Assembly: GCF_016653315.1 (NCBI RefSeq)
Contig: NZ_NHSH01000061.1
Location: 328,153-392,152 of the forward strand
Source: Halochromatium roseum
Lineage (GTDB): Bacteria; Pseudomonadota; Gammaproteobacteria; Chromatiales; Chromatiaceae
Direction of reading: 5' to 3'
DNA: 64,000 nt
Part shown: positions 32,746 through 42,243 of the stretch, piece after piece
How the letters are laid out: each line of letters opens with the position of its first letter
Position numbering within the stretch: position 1 is the stretch's first letter
The notes under the pieces: generated by a model
The model's input: only the letters and a program-made list of their open reading frames with translations
The model's database searches: none
What the model was told of the DNA's origin: nothing
Program-made: the position numbers and the translations under genes

Positions 32746-35700
32746 CCGCAGCTCATCGCGCAGTCGCACATCCCGCTGCGGCAGCCCAATCGCAATGCCC
32801 GCGGCACGCAGTTGCCGATCGATGGCAACGATCAGCTCGCCGCGGATCTGGATGCGGTTGGCCAGCGTCGGCAGGAAATAGAGGAAGAGCAGCTCGATCC
32901 CCCGCTCACCGAACTCGGCCGCGGTGATTACGGGTGCCGGGTCGGTCAGCAGGCGCGCATCGGCAGCGGCGATCTCGGCGAGGATGCGCAGCGCGGCCTC
33001 GATGTCGCTGCCGTACTCGATGCTCAAACGGATCTCGCCGCGGATGACCTGATCGGTCAGTGACCAGTTGATGACCTCCTGCGTGATCAATTGGTTATTG
33101 GGCACCAGCAGCTCGCGCTGGTCCCTGATCCGAACCGTGGTCGCGCGCGCCTCGATGTGGGTGACGATGCCCTCGTTGAGGCCAACGGTGACGGTGTCGC
33201 CGACTCGCACCGGGCGCTCGAAGAGCAGGATCAGCCCGGCGATGAAATTGGCCGCGATCTCGCGCAGGCCGAAGCCGATGCCGACACCCAGGGCCGCGAC
33301 CAGCCATTGCACCTGCTCCCAGTGCAGCCCCAGCCGCCCGGCCCCATTGATCACGGCCAGCGCGATGATGCCGTAGCTGGTCAAGGTGATGAGGGTGTAG
33401 CGCGCGCCGGCGCTGACGCCGGTGTGCTTGAGCATCAGGATCTCGAGCAGCGCCGGCAGATAGCGCACGGCGACGATGGCGCCGGTAGCGATGATCAGCA
33501 CGATGCCCAAATCGGCCAGGGTCACCGGCCACGGGCGGCTCTCGCCCTCGACCAAGCGGGTGCTGTACCAGAGCGGGATACGCTCCAGGACACCCAGCGC
33601 CGGCAGCACATCGGACCACAGCATCCAGAGCGCGAGGCCCGTGCCGAGCGTCAACAGGGCACTGATCAAGCTGCGGGTTTGACCGTCGAGCGCCATCAGG
33701 TCCAACGCCGCCTCGGTCTTCGCGGCGGCCGCGCCACCCTGGCCCCCAGCACTACCCTCGCCCTCGCCCATCCCCTCATCGCCAACCTCGGTGCCGAACT
33801 CGCTGAGCGCCGCGAGCCGGGCGCGGCGCGCGAGCGCTGTGCGCAGGGTCAACGCCCGTCGGGTCACCAGCAGCCAGCGCAGGATCGCCTGTTGCAACAC
33901 CACCAGCCCCAGGACCAGCCAGAGCTGGCTGATCCAGAGCTGAAACAGGGTCGTCGCGGTGTATTGAAAACCGGCCAAGGTCAGCCCGGCCAGGGCCAGC
34001 GGCACCACCACCGCGAGCGGATACCAGAGCCAGCGCGTGCGACTGGCCAGGCCGCCGGGTCGCGATCGCAAGAGCTCCCTGAGCACCCCGCGGGTGGGGT
34101 GCAGGGCAGCGGCGAGCAGCAGCGCGAAACCGAGGGTCACGGCGGTCAGCAACAGCCGCCCCAGAGTCGCGGCCTGGATCTCCCCGAGCCCGTTGACGGT
34201 CGCGGCAAGAAAGCCAATCGGCAACAGTGTCCAGATGGCCAGATTGAGGCTGCGCCGTAACCGGACCAGGGTATCGGCACGCCAGCGGAAGTGCCGCTCG
34301 GCCACCCCGCCCGGCATGCACAGCAACCGGAACGCGCGTAGACAATAGAGCCCCGAGGCGACCTGCAGCAGACCGTATCCGACCGCGTCGGCAAAGCCGT
34401 CGGCCCCTGGAGCGCCGGTCAGCATCAAGCCGGCGAGGGCCAGCAACAGCGACACTGGCGCCGCCAGCAACAAGGTCAGCGCGATCGCCGACAAGGTATA
34501 GCCGAAGCGGTCGGTACGGATACGACGCAAGGGCTCGGCCGTGGCACGGATGCGCCGGCGCAAGGGCCGCTCGAGCGCCAGCAACAGCGCCACCAACGCC
34601 AGCCCGCCCCACCAAGACCAGGCGTCGGCGAGCCTGGCGCCCAAGGTCCGCATCACCCCCAGCCAATGGGCCGGCCGCAGCAGTTCGGCGAGCACCGCCG
34701 GCAGGGCGGCAAAGCTCTGCTGGGCCAGCGGCACGTGGCTGCGCAGCCAGAGCAGATGCTCGGCCAGAAAGTTGTCGTAATCGAGGCTCAGCGCGCGCAG
34801 ATCGGCCGCGGCCAGGTCCAGCTCCGCGAGCACCTTCAGGTGCCGATCCGCGGCCGCGATGGCACGCTCGAGCAGCTCGAAGCGACGCGCTTGCAGCTCA
34901 CTGAGCTGGGCCTCAATGCCGGCGGCGTCGGCCGGCTCCAGGCCGGCCAGGGTCGCGGGGGACAGCGGCTCGGACCCGGTGCGCCGCATCAGCAGCTCCT
35001 CGCGCCAGCGCAATTGGGCCAGCCGGGCCTCGGCCTCGGCATCGGCGCGCTCGGCCGCCTCTCGACGCAGCTCGCGCGGATCGGGCAGACGCTCGCGCTG
35101 GTCGACCAAGACTTGGCCCAGGGCACGGCTCATGCCCGCGGCGGCGACCCGTTGGCGGTCGTTGGCGAAGTCTTGCGCCAGCGTGGCGGTGGTCGCGGTG
35201 GTCACGGCGAGCCGGTCGGTCACGGCCGCGGTGCGCTGATCGACCGCCTGGATGGCTTCGGCCAACTCGGCATTGGCACGCGCCAGCTCCCGCACCGGCG
35301 GATGGGCGTCGGCCACCGCCAGCCGCGCCGCCTCGGTCTCGGCGCGGAGCTGGGCGGCCTCCTCGCGGCGCCGCTCGTCGACCGCCAGCGTGAGCCAGGT
35401 CTGGCGGCCGCGGGCCTGATCCAGGGCGAGCCGCGCCTCATCGCGCCGGGCCTGGGTCAGCGCCCGGCGCACATCGGCTCCAGCCACCTTCAGTTCCAGC
35501 ACCAGCGCCTCGGCGCGTAAACGATCGCGCTGGCTCTCCAGCAGCCAGTGTCGGATCAGCGTCTCGATGTTGGGATCGGCAGTATTGGCGGCATCAGCAC
35601 CATCGGTGGCCTGGATGCCCGTGAAGCGATTAATCCCGTCCGAACGACTGCTGCCATCCGAACGATTGCTACCATCGAAACGATTTGCGCCATCGGCAAC

Positions 35701-36423
35701 GGCGGCCAGGACGCCGGCAAGCTCATCATCAACATCCAGGGCCTGCTGGCGCAGCTCCTCACGCTGACGGCGCCAACCGGGCAGTGACTCAGCGTCCTCG
35801 GTCAGCTCTTGCTCGAGTGCCGCCAGCCGGTCTTGCTGGGCAGCAACGGCTGCGGTCTCCTGCGCCAGTTGTTGTTGCACCAGGTCCAGATCGGCGTCGG
35901 CCGGCAGGTCCACCGGCGGATCAGGCCGGGGCTCGGCCGCCGCCAAGCGGGCGCGGATGGTCGCGGTCCGCCCAGGCGCGGTGGCCTGGGTCTCGCGCAG
36001 CTCGAGCGCCGTCTCATTGGCCTGGGCCAGGGCATCCAGATTGGCCAGCACCCGATCCAGATCCGCATTGAGTCGGGCGCGCTCCTCGGTGGTCAGGCTT
36101 GGATCATCGGCCAGTCTGTCGCGGGCAGCGGCCACTTCGGTCGGCGTCGGCGCGGAGCCGAACAGCCCGCTGCTGTTGGCAGCCGGCGACGAGTCCGCCA
36201 GGACCGACGCGGCGCCAGCGGTGACGAGCAACAGGAGGAAGCCGGCCAGGCTTGCCGACCAGCGGCGGCCCCAGCCGCCATGGCTGGCAGTGCGGCCGAA
36301 GCGGGGCAGCAGGGCTCCCGATGGGGTAGCCCCTCCTGCCGGATCAGCTTGCGCCCAGCAACGGTTATCCCTGCCAGCGTTCAAGCCTATTCGAGCGCAA
36401 GATGCGCATGCCCTAGCGATCAA
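32728..36423 (-). CDS. MscK/KefA-type mechanosensitive channel
   Basis: Large MscS-superfamily channel of about 1230 residues. Signal peptide (Ser-Leu-Ala-Gly-Phe-Leu-Leu-Leu-Leu-Val near residue 60), a long periplasmic coiled-coil region rich in Glu, Ala and Arg to about residue 600, about eight membrane helices, then the MscS core: pore helix Val-Ala-Ala-Leu-Gly-Val-Gly-Ile-Gly-Phe-Gly-Leu-Arg-Glu-Ile and the beta domain with Phe-Glu-Arg-Pro-Val-Arg-Val-Gly-Asp-Thr-Val and Val-Pro-Asn-Asn-Gln-Leu-Ile. It releases ions under osmotic downshock. The start is uncertain: a TTG at 36423 overlaps the rhodanese stop (TTGA), while the first ATG at 36495 lies inside the rhodanese gene. A short Asn/Arg-Ser-Asp-Gly repeat sits in the periplasmic part (plus coordinates about 35620-35695). 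Confidence 0.88.
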   Translation of the reverse strand: MIARACASCARIGLNAGRDNRCWAQADPAGGATPSGALLPRFGRTASHGGWGRRWSASLAGFLLLLVTAGAASVLADSSPAANSSGLFGSAPTPTEVAAARDRLADDPSLTTEERARLNADLDRVLANLDALAQANETALELRETQATAPGRTATIRARLAAAEPRPDPPVDLPADADLDLVQQQLAQETAAVAAQQDRLAALEQELTEDAESLPGWRRQREELRQQALDVDDELAGVLAAVADGANRFDGSNRSDGSSRSDGINRFTGIQATDGADAANTADPNIETLIRHWLLESQRDRLRAEALVLELKVAGADVRRALTQARRDEARLALDQARGRQTWLTLAVDERRREEAAQLRAETEAARLAVADAHPPVRELARANAELAEAIQAVDQRTAAVTDRLAVTTATTATLAQDFANDRQRVAAAGMSRALGQVLVDQRERLPDPRELRREAAERADAEAEARLAQLRWREELLMRRTGSEPLSPATLAGLEPADAAGIEAQLSELQARRFELLERAIAAADRHLKVLAELDLAAADLRALSLDYDNFLAEHLLWLRSHVPLAQQSFAALPAVLAELLRPAHWLGVMRTLGARLADAWSWWGGLALVALLLALERPLRRRIRATAEPLRRIRTDRFGYTLSAIALTLLLAAPVSLLLALAGLMLTGAPGADGFADAVGYGLLQVASGLYCLRAFRLLCMPGGVAERHFRWRADTLVRLRRSLNLAIWTLLPIGFLAATVNGLGEIQAATLGRLLLTAVTLGFALLLAAALHPTRGVLRELLRSRPGGLASRTRWLWYPLAVVVPLALAGLTLAGFQYTATTLFQLWISQLWLVLGLVVLQQAILRWLLVTRRALTLRTALARRARLAALSEFGTEVGDEGMGEGEGSAGGQGGAAAAKTEAALDLMALDGQTRSLISALLTLGTGLALWMLWSDVLPALGVLERIPLWYSTRLVEGESRPWPVTLADLGIVLIIATGAIVAVRYLPALLEILMLKHTGVSAGARYTLITLTSYGIIALAVINGAGRLGLHWEQVQWLVAALGVGIGFGLREIAANFIAGLILLFERPVRVGDTVTVGLNEGIVTHIEARATTVRIRDQRELLVPNNQLITQEVINWSLTDQVIRGEIRLSIEYGSDIEAALRILAEIAAADARLLTDPAPVITAAEFGERGIELLFLYFLPTLANRIQIRGELIVAIDRQLRAAGIAIGLPQRDVRLRDELRSSSSR

Positions 36424-37031
36424 GCCGACCTGCGCGATGCTGAGATCAGTTGCTCGACAACGACATCCGGACTCGGTCTGGTTGCTCGGTTCCATGGCAG
36501 CCGCGCCAAGAGCTGCTCAAGGCCGCAAAAGTTGGTCCAGGCCGCAACGATCAGCCCAACGCCGATGAACAGCGCAATCCACTTCAGCGCCGGCACGAAC
36601 CCGCTCAGCAGGATCGAGATCACCACGATTGACCCTGTAATGAAGCGCACCTGCCGCTCGGCGCTCCACACACGCCGTCCGCGTTTCAGCTCGCCACCGG
36701 CCTGCTCCCAGGCACGCAGGCCGCCCGCGAGCACATGGATATGCCCGAGACCGCCGTCGGCGAGTGCATCGGCGTCACGCTCGGCGCCTGCCATCTGCTG
36801 TGCCTTCTGCGCACGCCCGCCCATCTGGCAGACAAAGACGATCGGGTCGCTGACCACCTCCAATATGCCCCCGACGTGCTCTTCCAGCGTGCCCATCGGA
36901 ATATTCAACGAGCCGGGGATATGTTCCGACTCGAACTCCGCTGCGGAACGGACATCGATCACGCGAATCGCAGGATTCGCCGCCATGGCGCTGCGCAGCC
37001 GTTGCGCGTCCCAATACAGTGTCTCTTGCAT
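36420..37031 (-). CDS. Rhodanese domain protein with DUF2892 membrane tail
   Basis: A 203-residue protein like YgaP: an N-terminal rhodanese domain (about 5-115) and two C-terminal hydrophobic helices (DUF2892, about 140-185). The rhodanese has Val-Ile-Asp-Val-Arg-Ser-Ala-Ala-Glu-Phe and the active-site loop Val-Cys-Gln-Met-Gly-Gly-Arg-Ala, so the catalytic Cys is present. It transfers sulfane sulfur at the inner membrane, fitting a sulfur-oxidising host. The ATG at 37031 is chosen because upstream in-frame sequence is antisense to bdhA. The downstream channel gene overlaps its stop. Confidence 0.9.
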   Translation of the reverse strand: MQETLYWDAQRLRSAMAANPAIRVIDVRSAAEFESEHIPGSLNIPMGTLEEHVGGILEVVSDPIVFVCQMGGRAQKAQQMAGAERDADALADGGLGHIHVLAGGLRAWEQAGGELKRGRRVWSAERQVRFITGSIVVISILLSGFVPALKWIALFIGVGLIVAAWTNFCGLEQLLARLPWNRATRPSPDVVVEQLISASRRSA

Positions 37032-37071
37032 CACTCTAGCCTCCAAGGGTCTTCGGCTGATCGCCGCACCA

Positions 37072-37854
37072 CTACTGTGCCAGCCAGCCGCCGTCGACCG
37101 GCAGGCCGACGCCACGCACATTGCAGGCGGCATCCGAGCACAAATAGACCGCCAGCGCCCCGAGCTGCTCTGGTGAGGTGAAGGACTGCGAGGGCTGTTT
37201 CTCGCCGAGCAGCTTGACGCTGGCATCTTCGTTAGAGAGCCCCTCACGCTCGGCCAGGGCATCGATCTGCTTCTGCACCAGCGGGGTCAGCACCCAGCCG
37301 GGGCAGATCGCATTGCAGGTGACGCCGGTGGTGGCGGTCTCCAGCGCCACGGCCTTGGTGAAGCCCATGATGCCGTGCTTGGAGGCAACATAGGCGGACT
37401 TGTCCGCCGAGGCCACCTGGCCATGCACCGAGGCGATGTTGATGATGCGGCCCCAGTCGCGCTCGAGCATCTGGCCCAGGACCGCGCGCGTGATCAGGAA
37501 CGGGGCGGTCAGATTGATGGCGATCACCGCGTCCCAGCGATCGACCGGGAACGCCTGCACCGGCGCGGTATGCTGGATGCCGGCATTGTTGACGACGATG
37601 TCGATCCTGCCAAGCTCCCGATTGGCGGTCTCGATCATGCGCTCGATGTCGGCGGCCTTGGTCATGTCAGCAGCGCAGTAGGCGACCTTGCTGCCGAACT
37701 CGCTCGACAGCTGTCGGCGCAGCGCTTCGATCTCAGCAGCATCGCCAAAGCCATTCAGCAGGATGTCCGCGCCATCGGCGGCCAGCGCCCGCGCGATGCC
37801 TAGGCCGATGCCGCTGGTCGAGCCGGTGACGATGGCGGTTTTACCGTTCAACAT
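37072..37854 (-). CDS. bdhA: 3-hydroxybutyrate dehydrogenase
   Basis: NAD-dependent SDR that interconverts (R)-3-hydroxybutyrate and acetoacetate in polyhydroxybutyrate breakdown. The 260 residues contain Thr-Gly-Ser-Thr-Ser-Gly-Ile-Gly (10-17), Asn-Asn-Ala-Gly-Ile-Gln-His near 89, Ser in Ile-Ala-Ser-Val-His-Gly and Tyr-X3-Lys in Ala-Tyr-Val-Ala-Ser-Lys-His (about 155-159). The stretch Ile-Gln-His-Thr-Ala-Pro-Val and the tail Val-Arg-Gly-Val-Gly-Leu-Pro-Val-Asp-Gly-Gly-Trp match this enzyme better than other SDRs. It is the first gene of a likely bdhA-rhodanese-MscK transcript. Confidence 0.92.
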   Translation of the reverse strand: MLNGKTAIVTGSTSGIGLGIARALAADGADILLNGFGDAAEIEALRRQLSSEFGSKVAYCAADMTKAADIERMIETANRELGRIDIVVNNAGIQHTAPVQAFPVDRWDAVIAINLTAPFLITRAVLGQMLERDWGRIINIASVHGQVASADKSAYVASKHGIMGFTKAVALETATTGVTCNAICPGWVLTPLVQKQIDALAEREGLSNEDASVKLLGEKQPSQSFTSPEQLGALAVYLCSDAACNVRGVGLPVDGGWLAQ

Positions 37855-38207
37855 GGTTGCTTCCTCTTCAGTTGGGATTGGAGACAGGGGTTTGATCGAT
37901 GTCGTTCACCTCGGCACGGATCTGAACCAGATCTGGTCCAGATCTGATCCCGATCTGATCCATGTGCTTGGCGACGCCGCCAAACCTGGTCGCGCGGATC
38001 ATCAACGGCCGGCTCATTGATCGGGGCGATGGGTCAAGACCATAGTCATGCGACTCAGTGCGAGGAAAGCCGCAAAGGCGCGATAGTTGCTGCCAGCTCA
38101 TTTTTTACGTCTCACGGCATAGAAACGTGAAGGCTGGACCGGCCTCGTCCGCTTTGCCAATTGCTATAGTCGTCGACTCTGGGCCAGCGGCTGAACGAGG
38201 AGTGTAC
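37855..38207. other. Divergent promoter region with GATCTG repeats and shared motif
   Basis: Between bdhA (minus) and the SLC13 gene (plus). A cluster of AGATCTG-type words lies at about 37918-37962 (CAGATCTGGTCCAGATCTGATCC and neighbours, with internal palindromes), a possible regulator site. The GCGCGATAGTTGCTG motif shared with 27258 is at 38078-38092. No gene is supported. Confidence 0.45.
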
Positions 38208-40136
38208 GTGACCTTCGAATTGACCCTGGTGCTCGCCCTGCTGGCCGGCGCCATCCTGATGTTCATGCTCGGCCGTCCGCGCGCCGATGCCGTTGGCCTG
38301 TTGATGATGGTGGCCCTGCCACTGACCGGCGTGATCAGCGCCCGGGAGGCCATCTCCGGTTTCGCAAATCCGAACATCATCCTGATCGCGGCCATGTTCG
38401 TGATCGGCGAGGGCCTGGCGCGCACTGGCGTCGCCCAGCGCCTCGGCGATTGGCTGGTGACCCGCGGCGGCAACCGGCCAGCACGGTTGGTGGCGCTGCT
38501 GATGCTGATCGTCGGCTCGCTAGGCTCGGTGATGTACTCGACGGGCGTGGTCGCCATCTTCATCCCGGTGGCCTTGCGCATTGCCCGCAACACCGGCATG
38601 AGCCCGGCGCAGGTGCTGATGCCGGTCTCCTACGCGGCGCTGATCAGCGGCATGCTGACCCTGGTCGCCGCCGCGCCGAACCTGATCGTCAACTATGAGC
38701 TGACCCGCACCGGTGCCGAGGGGCTGGATTTTCTCGCCCTGACGCCGATCGGCATCCCCGTGCTGCTGCTCGGCATGCTCTATATGATGATCGCCAGTCG
38801 CTGGCTCGGCGCGGAGGCGAAGGCCGGCGCGCAGAACGATGAGAACCCCAAGCCACGGCTCGGCCGCTGGGTCGAGCAGTATCAGCTTGCCGAGCGCGAG
38901 CTGCGCGCCCGGGTTCTGCCTGACTCGCCGGCCATCGGCCAGTCGCTCGCCGCGCTTGGGCTGACGCCGGATCGCGGTCTGCGTGTCATCGCCCTCGAGC
39001 GCAGACGTGCGTACAGCGGCTGCGCCATCGGTCCGGATGATGAAACGCTCCTGGCCGCCGGCGACATCCTCCTGCTCGATCGCGCGACCTCGACCGCCAC
39101 TGATGACGCGCAGATGCAAACCCGACCCCTGTCAGGGCTCGCCCTTGAGCCAGCGGCCCAGCAGGAGGCACCGCGGCTGTCCCAGTCGCCACCCCTACCC
39201 CAATGCGCCGAGCTTGGACTCGAGCCGTTGCCGCTCTCCGGCCTTTACTTCGCCGACCGCGCCCAATCGATCGGCATGGCGGAGGTGATCCTACCCGCCG
39301 ACTCCAGGCTGCTCGGCAAGACCCTGGATGAGGCCGGGGTGCAGCTGGAGCGCGGGCTGCATGCCGTCGGTCTGCGCAGGGGCCGCAGCGTGCTCAATGC
39401 CGAGGCGCGGGCTGAGACCAGGCTGCAAGCCGGCGACACCCTACTCTTGATCGGCGCCTGGCCCGCGATCGAGCAACTGCGCGGTCAGGACCATGATCTG
39501 GTGACGACCAACCTGCCGAAAGAGTTGGATGAGCGCCTACCCGCCGCCAAGCACGCGCCCTATGCGGTGCTCGCGCTGGCGGTCACGGTCGGGCTGATGG
39601 TCTCGGAGCTGCTGCCGGCGATGCATGCCGCATTGGTCGGTGTGTTGCTGATGCTGCTGTTCCGCTGCATCGATCTGGACAATGCCTACCGCGCGATCAG
39701 CTTGCGCACCCTGGTGCTGATCGCTGGCATGCTGCCGTTCGGCATGGCGCTGGAGCGCACCGGCGGCATCGAGCTAGCCGCCGACGCGCTGGTCGGCGTG
39801 CTCGGCGCCGCCAGTCCCTACCTGGTGCTGGCGACGGTCTTTCTGATGACGCTGGCCTTGGGCATGTTCGTGGTACCGGCCGCCACCGCGGTGCTGATGG
39901 CGCCCTTGGCGATGGCACTCGCCGCTGAGATCGGTGCCTCGCCCTACCCGTTCGCGATGGCCGTTGCGCTCGCCGCCTCGAGCGCCTTCATGACGCCGGT
40001 GGTGCCGGCCAATGCCATGGTCGGCACCCTCGGCGGCTATCGCTTCGGCGATTATGCCAAGCTGGGCCTGCCGTTGGTGCTGCTGGTGTTCACCCTGACC
40101 TTGACCCTGCTGCCCTGGTTGTATCCGTTCTATTGA
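38208..40136 (+). CDS. SLC13/DASS-family permease with two RCK_C (TrkA_C) domains
   Basis: Inner-membrane anion or dicarboxylate transporter of 642 residues: about five helices, two cytoplasmic RCK_C domains (about 220-280 and 355-425; each ends in a Gly-Asp-Ile/Thr-Leu-Leu-Leu strand), then about six helices. The family signature Met-Thr-Pro-Val-Val-Pro-Ala-Asn lies near residue 600. Members with this layout carry sulfate, dicarboxylates or related anions. GAGGAG precedes the GTG at 38208 by 5 nt, so that start is preferred over GTG 38202 and far upstream extensions. A sulfate role would fit a sulfur bacterium but is unproven. Confidence 0.88.
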   Translation: MTFELTLVLALLAGAILMFMLGRPRADAVGLLMMVALPLTGVISAREAISGFANPNIILIAAMFVIGEGLARTGVAQRLGDWLVTRGGNRPARLVALLMLIVGSLGSVMYSTGVVAIFIPVALRIARNTGMSPAQVLMPVSYAALISGMLTLVAAAPNLIVNYELTRTGAEGLDFLALTPIGIPVLLLGMLYMMIASRWLGAEAKAGAQNDENPKPRLGRWVEQYQLAERELRARVLPDSPAIGQSLAALGLTPDRGLRVIALERRRAYSGCAIGPDDETLLAAGDILLLDRATSTATDDAQMQTRPLSGLALEPAAQQEAPRLSQSPPLPQCAELGLEPLPLSGLYFADRAQSIGMAEVILPADSRLLGKTLDEAGVQLERGLHAVGLRRGRSVLNAEARAETRLQAGDTLLLIGAWPAIEQLRGQDHDLVTTNLPKELDERLPAAKHAPYAVLALAVTVGLMVSELLPAMHAALVGVLLMLLFRCIDLDNAYRAISLRTLVLIAGMLPFGMALERTGGIELAADALVGVLGAASPYLVLATVFLMTLALGMFVVPAATAVLMAPLAMALAAEIGASPYPFAMAVALAASSAFMTPVVPANAMVGTLGGYRFGDYAKLGLPLVLLVFTLTLTLLPWLYPFY

Positions 40137-40360
40137 TCGCACCTGATCGAACCGAGATCGCACCGATGCTGCTCGAAGCCTGAGCGAGCCGGCGTGAGCT
40201 GTGCACTGTGACATGCGGACACTTCAGATCATCGACACCCTGAGCGATCTCAGTGTCGATCTCGCAACCGGCATGCTGCTCCGGCTGCGCTGACGACCCC
40301 GATCGCGACGCTATCGCGCTGAAACGCGCCTCTCTAACAACCGAACCCCGGAAGGCCTCA

Positions 40361-41485
40361 ATGCTCTACCTTGATATCCCCACCGCTGATGACTACGCCG
40401 ACCTGGCCGCCTTCCGCGGCGACATGGCCGTCTCCATCGCGCTACCGACCACCCCGGTCACCGATGACACCGAGGCCGACCGCATCCAGCTGAAGAATCT
40501 GGTCAAGGAGGCCGTCGATCAGCTCGAGGCCGCGGGCGCCGACAAGCGCCGCCTACGCGACTTGATCGAAGAGCTCGACGACCTGCTCGAAGACGATGTG
40601 TTCTGGGCCTATCAGGCGCGCGGGCTGATGATCTATGCCACCCCGGATAACCTGCGCAGCTTCCGCGTACCGAATGCGCTGCAACCGCTGGTCAAGGTCT
40701 CGGATCGGTTTCATTTGAAGTCGCTGCTGCGCTCGACCACCTTCTGCGATGCTGGCTATGTGCTCGCGTTGGCCGATGGCGGCGTGCGTCTGATCGAGGT
40801 CAGCAAGGATGCGCCGGCGGTCGAGGTGGCGGTGCCGGACCTGCCCACCGATGCCGCCTCGGCGGTCGGCAAGCGCACCATCTCAACCCGCTCCTACAGC
40901 GGCCGCATCGGTGGCAGCGAGGGCAAGAAGGTGCGGCTGCGTCAATACGCGCGGCAGGTCGACACCGCGGTGCGGGCGATCCTCGCTGGTCGGCAAGAGC
41001 CGCTGATCTTGGCCTCGGTGGATGCCTTGGATGCCATCTACCGCTCGGTCAACAGCTATCCGCACCTGCTCGCGGAAGGCCTACGCGGCAACCCGGAGCG
41101 CCAGAGCCCGGCCGAGCTGGCCAACGCCGCTCGCGCCCTACTCGATGAGGTCTATCGGGCCAAGATCGCCGATTGGCAGGGGCGTTACCGCCAGCGCATC
41201 AACGAAGACCGCGCCACCAGCGATCTGGTGCGCGCTGCCCGTGCCGCGAGCGCCGGCGCTGTCGCCAGCCTGCTGGTCGATATGGATCAGGTGGTCAATG
41301 GCACCGTCGACGACGCCGATGGCCGCGTCACCTTCGCCGACGAGGCCAGCGCGGAGACCTATGGCGTGGCCGATGAGGTCGCACGGCGGGTGCTCGCCAC
41401 CGGCGGTGAGGTGCTCAGCGTGCGCGCCGAGGATCTGCCGGAATCCGGCAAGGCGGTCGCGGCCATCCTGCGGTATCCCGTCTGA
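40361..41485 (+). CDS. BaeRF (bacterial archaeo-eukaryotic release factor-like) family protein
   Basis: A 374-residue cytoplasmic protein resembling BaeRF family 11: N-terminal Leu-Ala-Ala-Phe-Arg-Gly-Asp-Met-Ala-Val-Ser-Ile-Ala-Leu-Pro-Thr-Thr-Pro, Ile-Gln-Leu-Lys-Asn-Leu-Val-Lys-Glu-Ala, then Val-Ser-Asp-Arg-Phe-His-Leu-Lys-Ser-Leu-Leu, and a C-terminal eRF1 domain 3-like half. These relatives of eRF1 and Vms1 are thought to act on stalled ribosomes or in stress responses; no peptidyl-tRNA hydrolase Gln motif is evident, so mechanism is open. The ATG at 40361 follows GGAAGG. It stands 225 bp after the SLC13 gene; a hairpin-like sequence (about 40227-40262) lies between. Confidence 0.8.
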   Translation: MLYLDIPTADDYADLAAFRGDMAVSIALPTTPVTDDTEADRIQLKNLVKEAVDQLEAAGADKRRLRDLIEELDDLLEDDVFWAYQARGLMIYATPDNLRSFRVPNALQPLVKVSDRFHLKSLLRSTTFCDAGYVLALADGGVRLIEVSKDAPAVEVAVPDLPTDAASAVGKRTISTRSYSGRIGGSEGKKVRLRQYARQVDTAVRAILAGRQEPLILASVDALDAIYRSVNSYPHLLAEGLRGNPERQSPAELANAARALLDEVYRAKIADWQGRYRQRINEDRATSDLVRAARAASAGAVASLLVDMDQVVNGTVDDADGRVTFADEASAETYGVADEVARRVLATGGEVLSVRAEDLPESGKAVAAILRYPV

Positions 41486-41595
41486 GCCAGAGGAGTGACA
41501 GGTCGTCGGCAACCTGCTGCTCGCCATAGCGGCAGCCCTTGTTGCCGATGGCGTGGATGAATGAACCCTGGATCTTGCTGCGGCCTGCAGCAGGA

Positions 41596-41886
41596 TCAGA
41601 TTCGATGCTTCCAGTAGTCTGGTGCTCGGTGAAGGTTCATGATCGCGAGGATCAAGATGCCATCGGACGCTTCGCTGTACAACACGCCGTACGGGAAGCG
41701 CTTGACGAGCGAACGGCGCACCTCGTCATCAAGGGCGGCCCACGCCTTCGGGAAGTCTAGAATACGATGGATGGCCGCGTAGACCTCGAGCGCGAAGTCA
41801 TAGCCCAGGCCAGGTTCAATGGCCTCATAGTCGTCGATCGACAGGTTGAGCTCGGCCTCTGCCTCGGGATGGAACCGATAGCTCAT
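41596..41886 (-). CDS. RelE/ParE-family toxin
   Basis: A 96-residue toxin with the RelE/ParE pattern: Tyr-Arg-Phe-His-Pro-Glu-Ala-Glu-Ala-Glu-Leu at the N-terminus, Leu-Val-Lys-Arg-Phe-Pro-Tyr-Gly-Val-Leu-Tyr strand near residue 60, and Ala-Ile-Met-Asn-Leu-His-Arg-Ala-Pro-Asp-Tyr-Trp-Lys-His-Arg at the end, the usual closing motif. It overlaps the upstream antitoxin gene by 4 nt. Likely an mRNA interferase or gyrase inhibitor. Confidence 0.88.
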   Translation of the reverse strand: MSYRFHPEAEAELNLSIDDYEAIEPGLGYDFALEVYAAIHRILDFPKAWAALDDEVRRSLVKRFPYGVLYSEASDGILILAIMNLHRAPDYWKHRI

Positions 41887-42107
41887 CGCTTGAAGCGGTC
41901 CCAGACCCGCTGAAACACGACCTCGCCGGAGACGGCCTCGACCTGACCGGACCGTAGCTCAGTCAACCGGCGCCTTGATTCCTTGGTCCACTGTGCGTCG
42001 ATCTCGGACTCTGGTGGGTTCAGGCTTCGCAGCAAGGAGTCCACGACCAAGGCGCGCTCCTCGACCGGCAACGCAATCGCTTGATCAATCAGTTCTTTCG
42101 TGTTCAT
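41883..42107 (-). CDS. Antitoxin of RelE/ParE-type module
   Basis: A 74-residue acidic protein of the addiction-module component family: Leu-Ile-Asp-Gln-Ala-Ile-Ala-Leu-Pro-Val-Glu-Glu-Arg-Ala-Leu-Val-Val-Asp-Ser-Leu-Leu then Ile-Asp-Ala-Gln-Trp-Thr-Lys-Glu-Ser-Arg-Arg-Arg. The C-terminal half is expected to wrap the toxin. First gene of the pair; stop and toxin ATG overlap. Confidence 0.88.
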   Translation of the reverse strand: MNTKELIDQAIALPVEERALVVDSLLRSLNPPESEIDAQWTKESRRRLTELRSGQVEAVSGEVVFQRVWDRFKR

Positions 42108-42243
42108 CGGGCATCACCTTGGGTTGGGCGCTTGACGGAACATCAGTGTGACAGGATGCATCAGACCGAGCATGTTGGGTCGACCAGAGGCTCTCGGGCA
42201 AGTTGAGGTGCGACGGTGAAGCCCAGCCTACCAACCGCCCCAC

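Noticed and set aside
34666..35520. Long plus-strand frame opposite the MscK-like gene
   Set aside because: Antisense shadow of the coiled-coil region; the Gln/Leu/Gly-rich product mirrors repetitive codons of the true gene.
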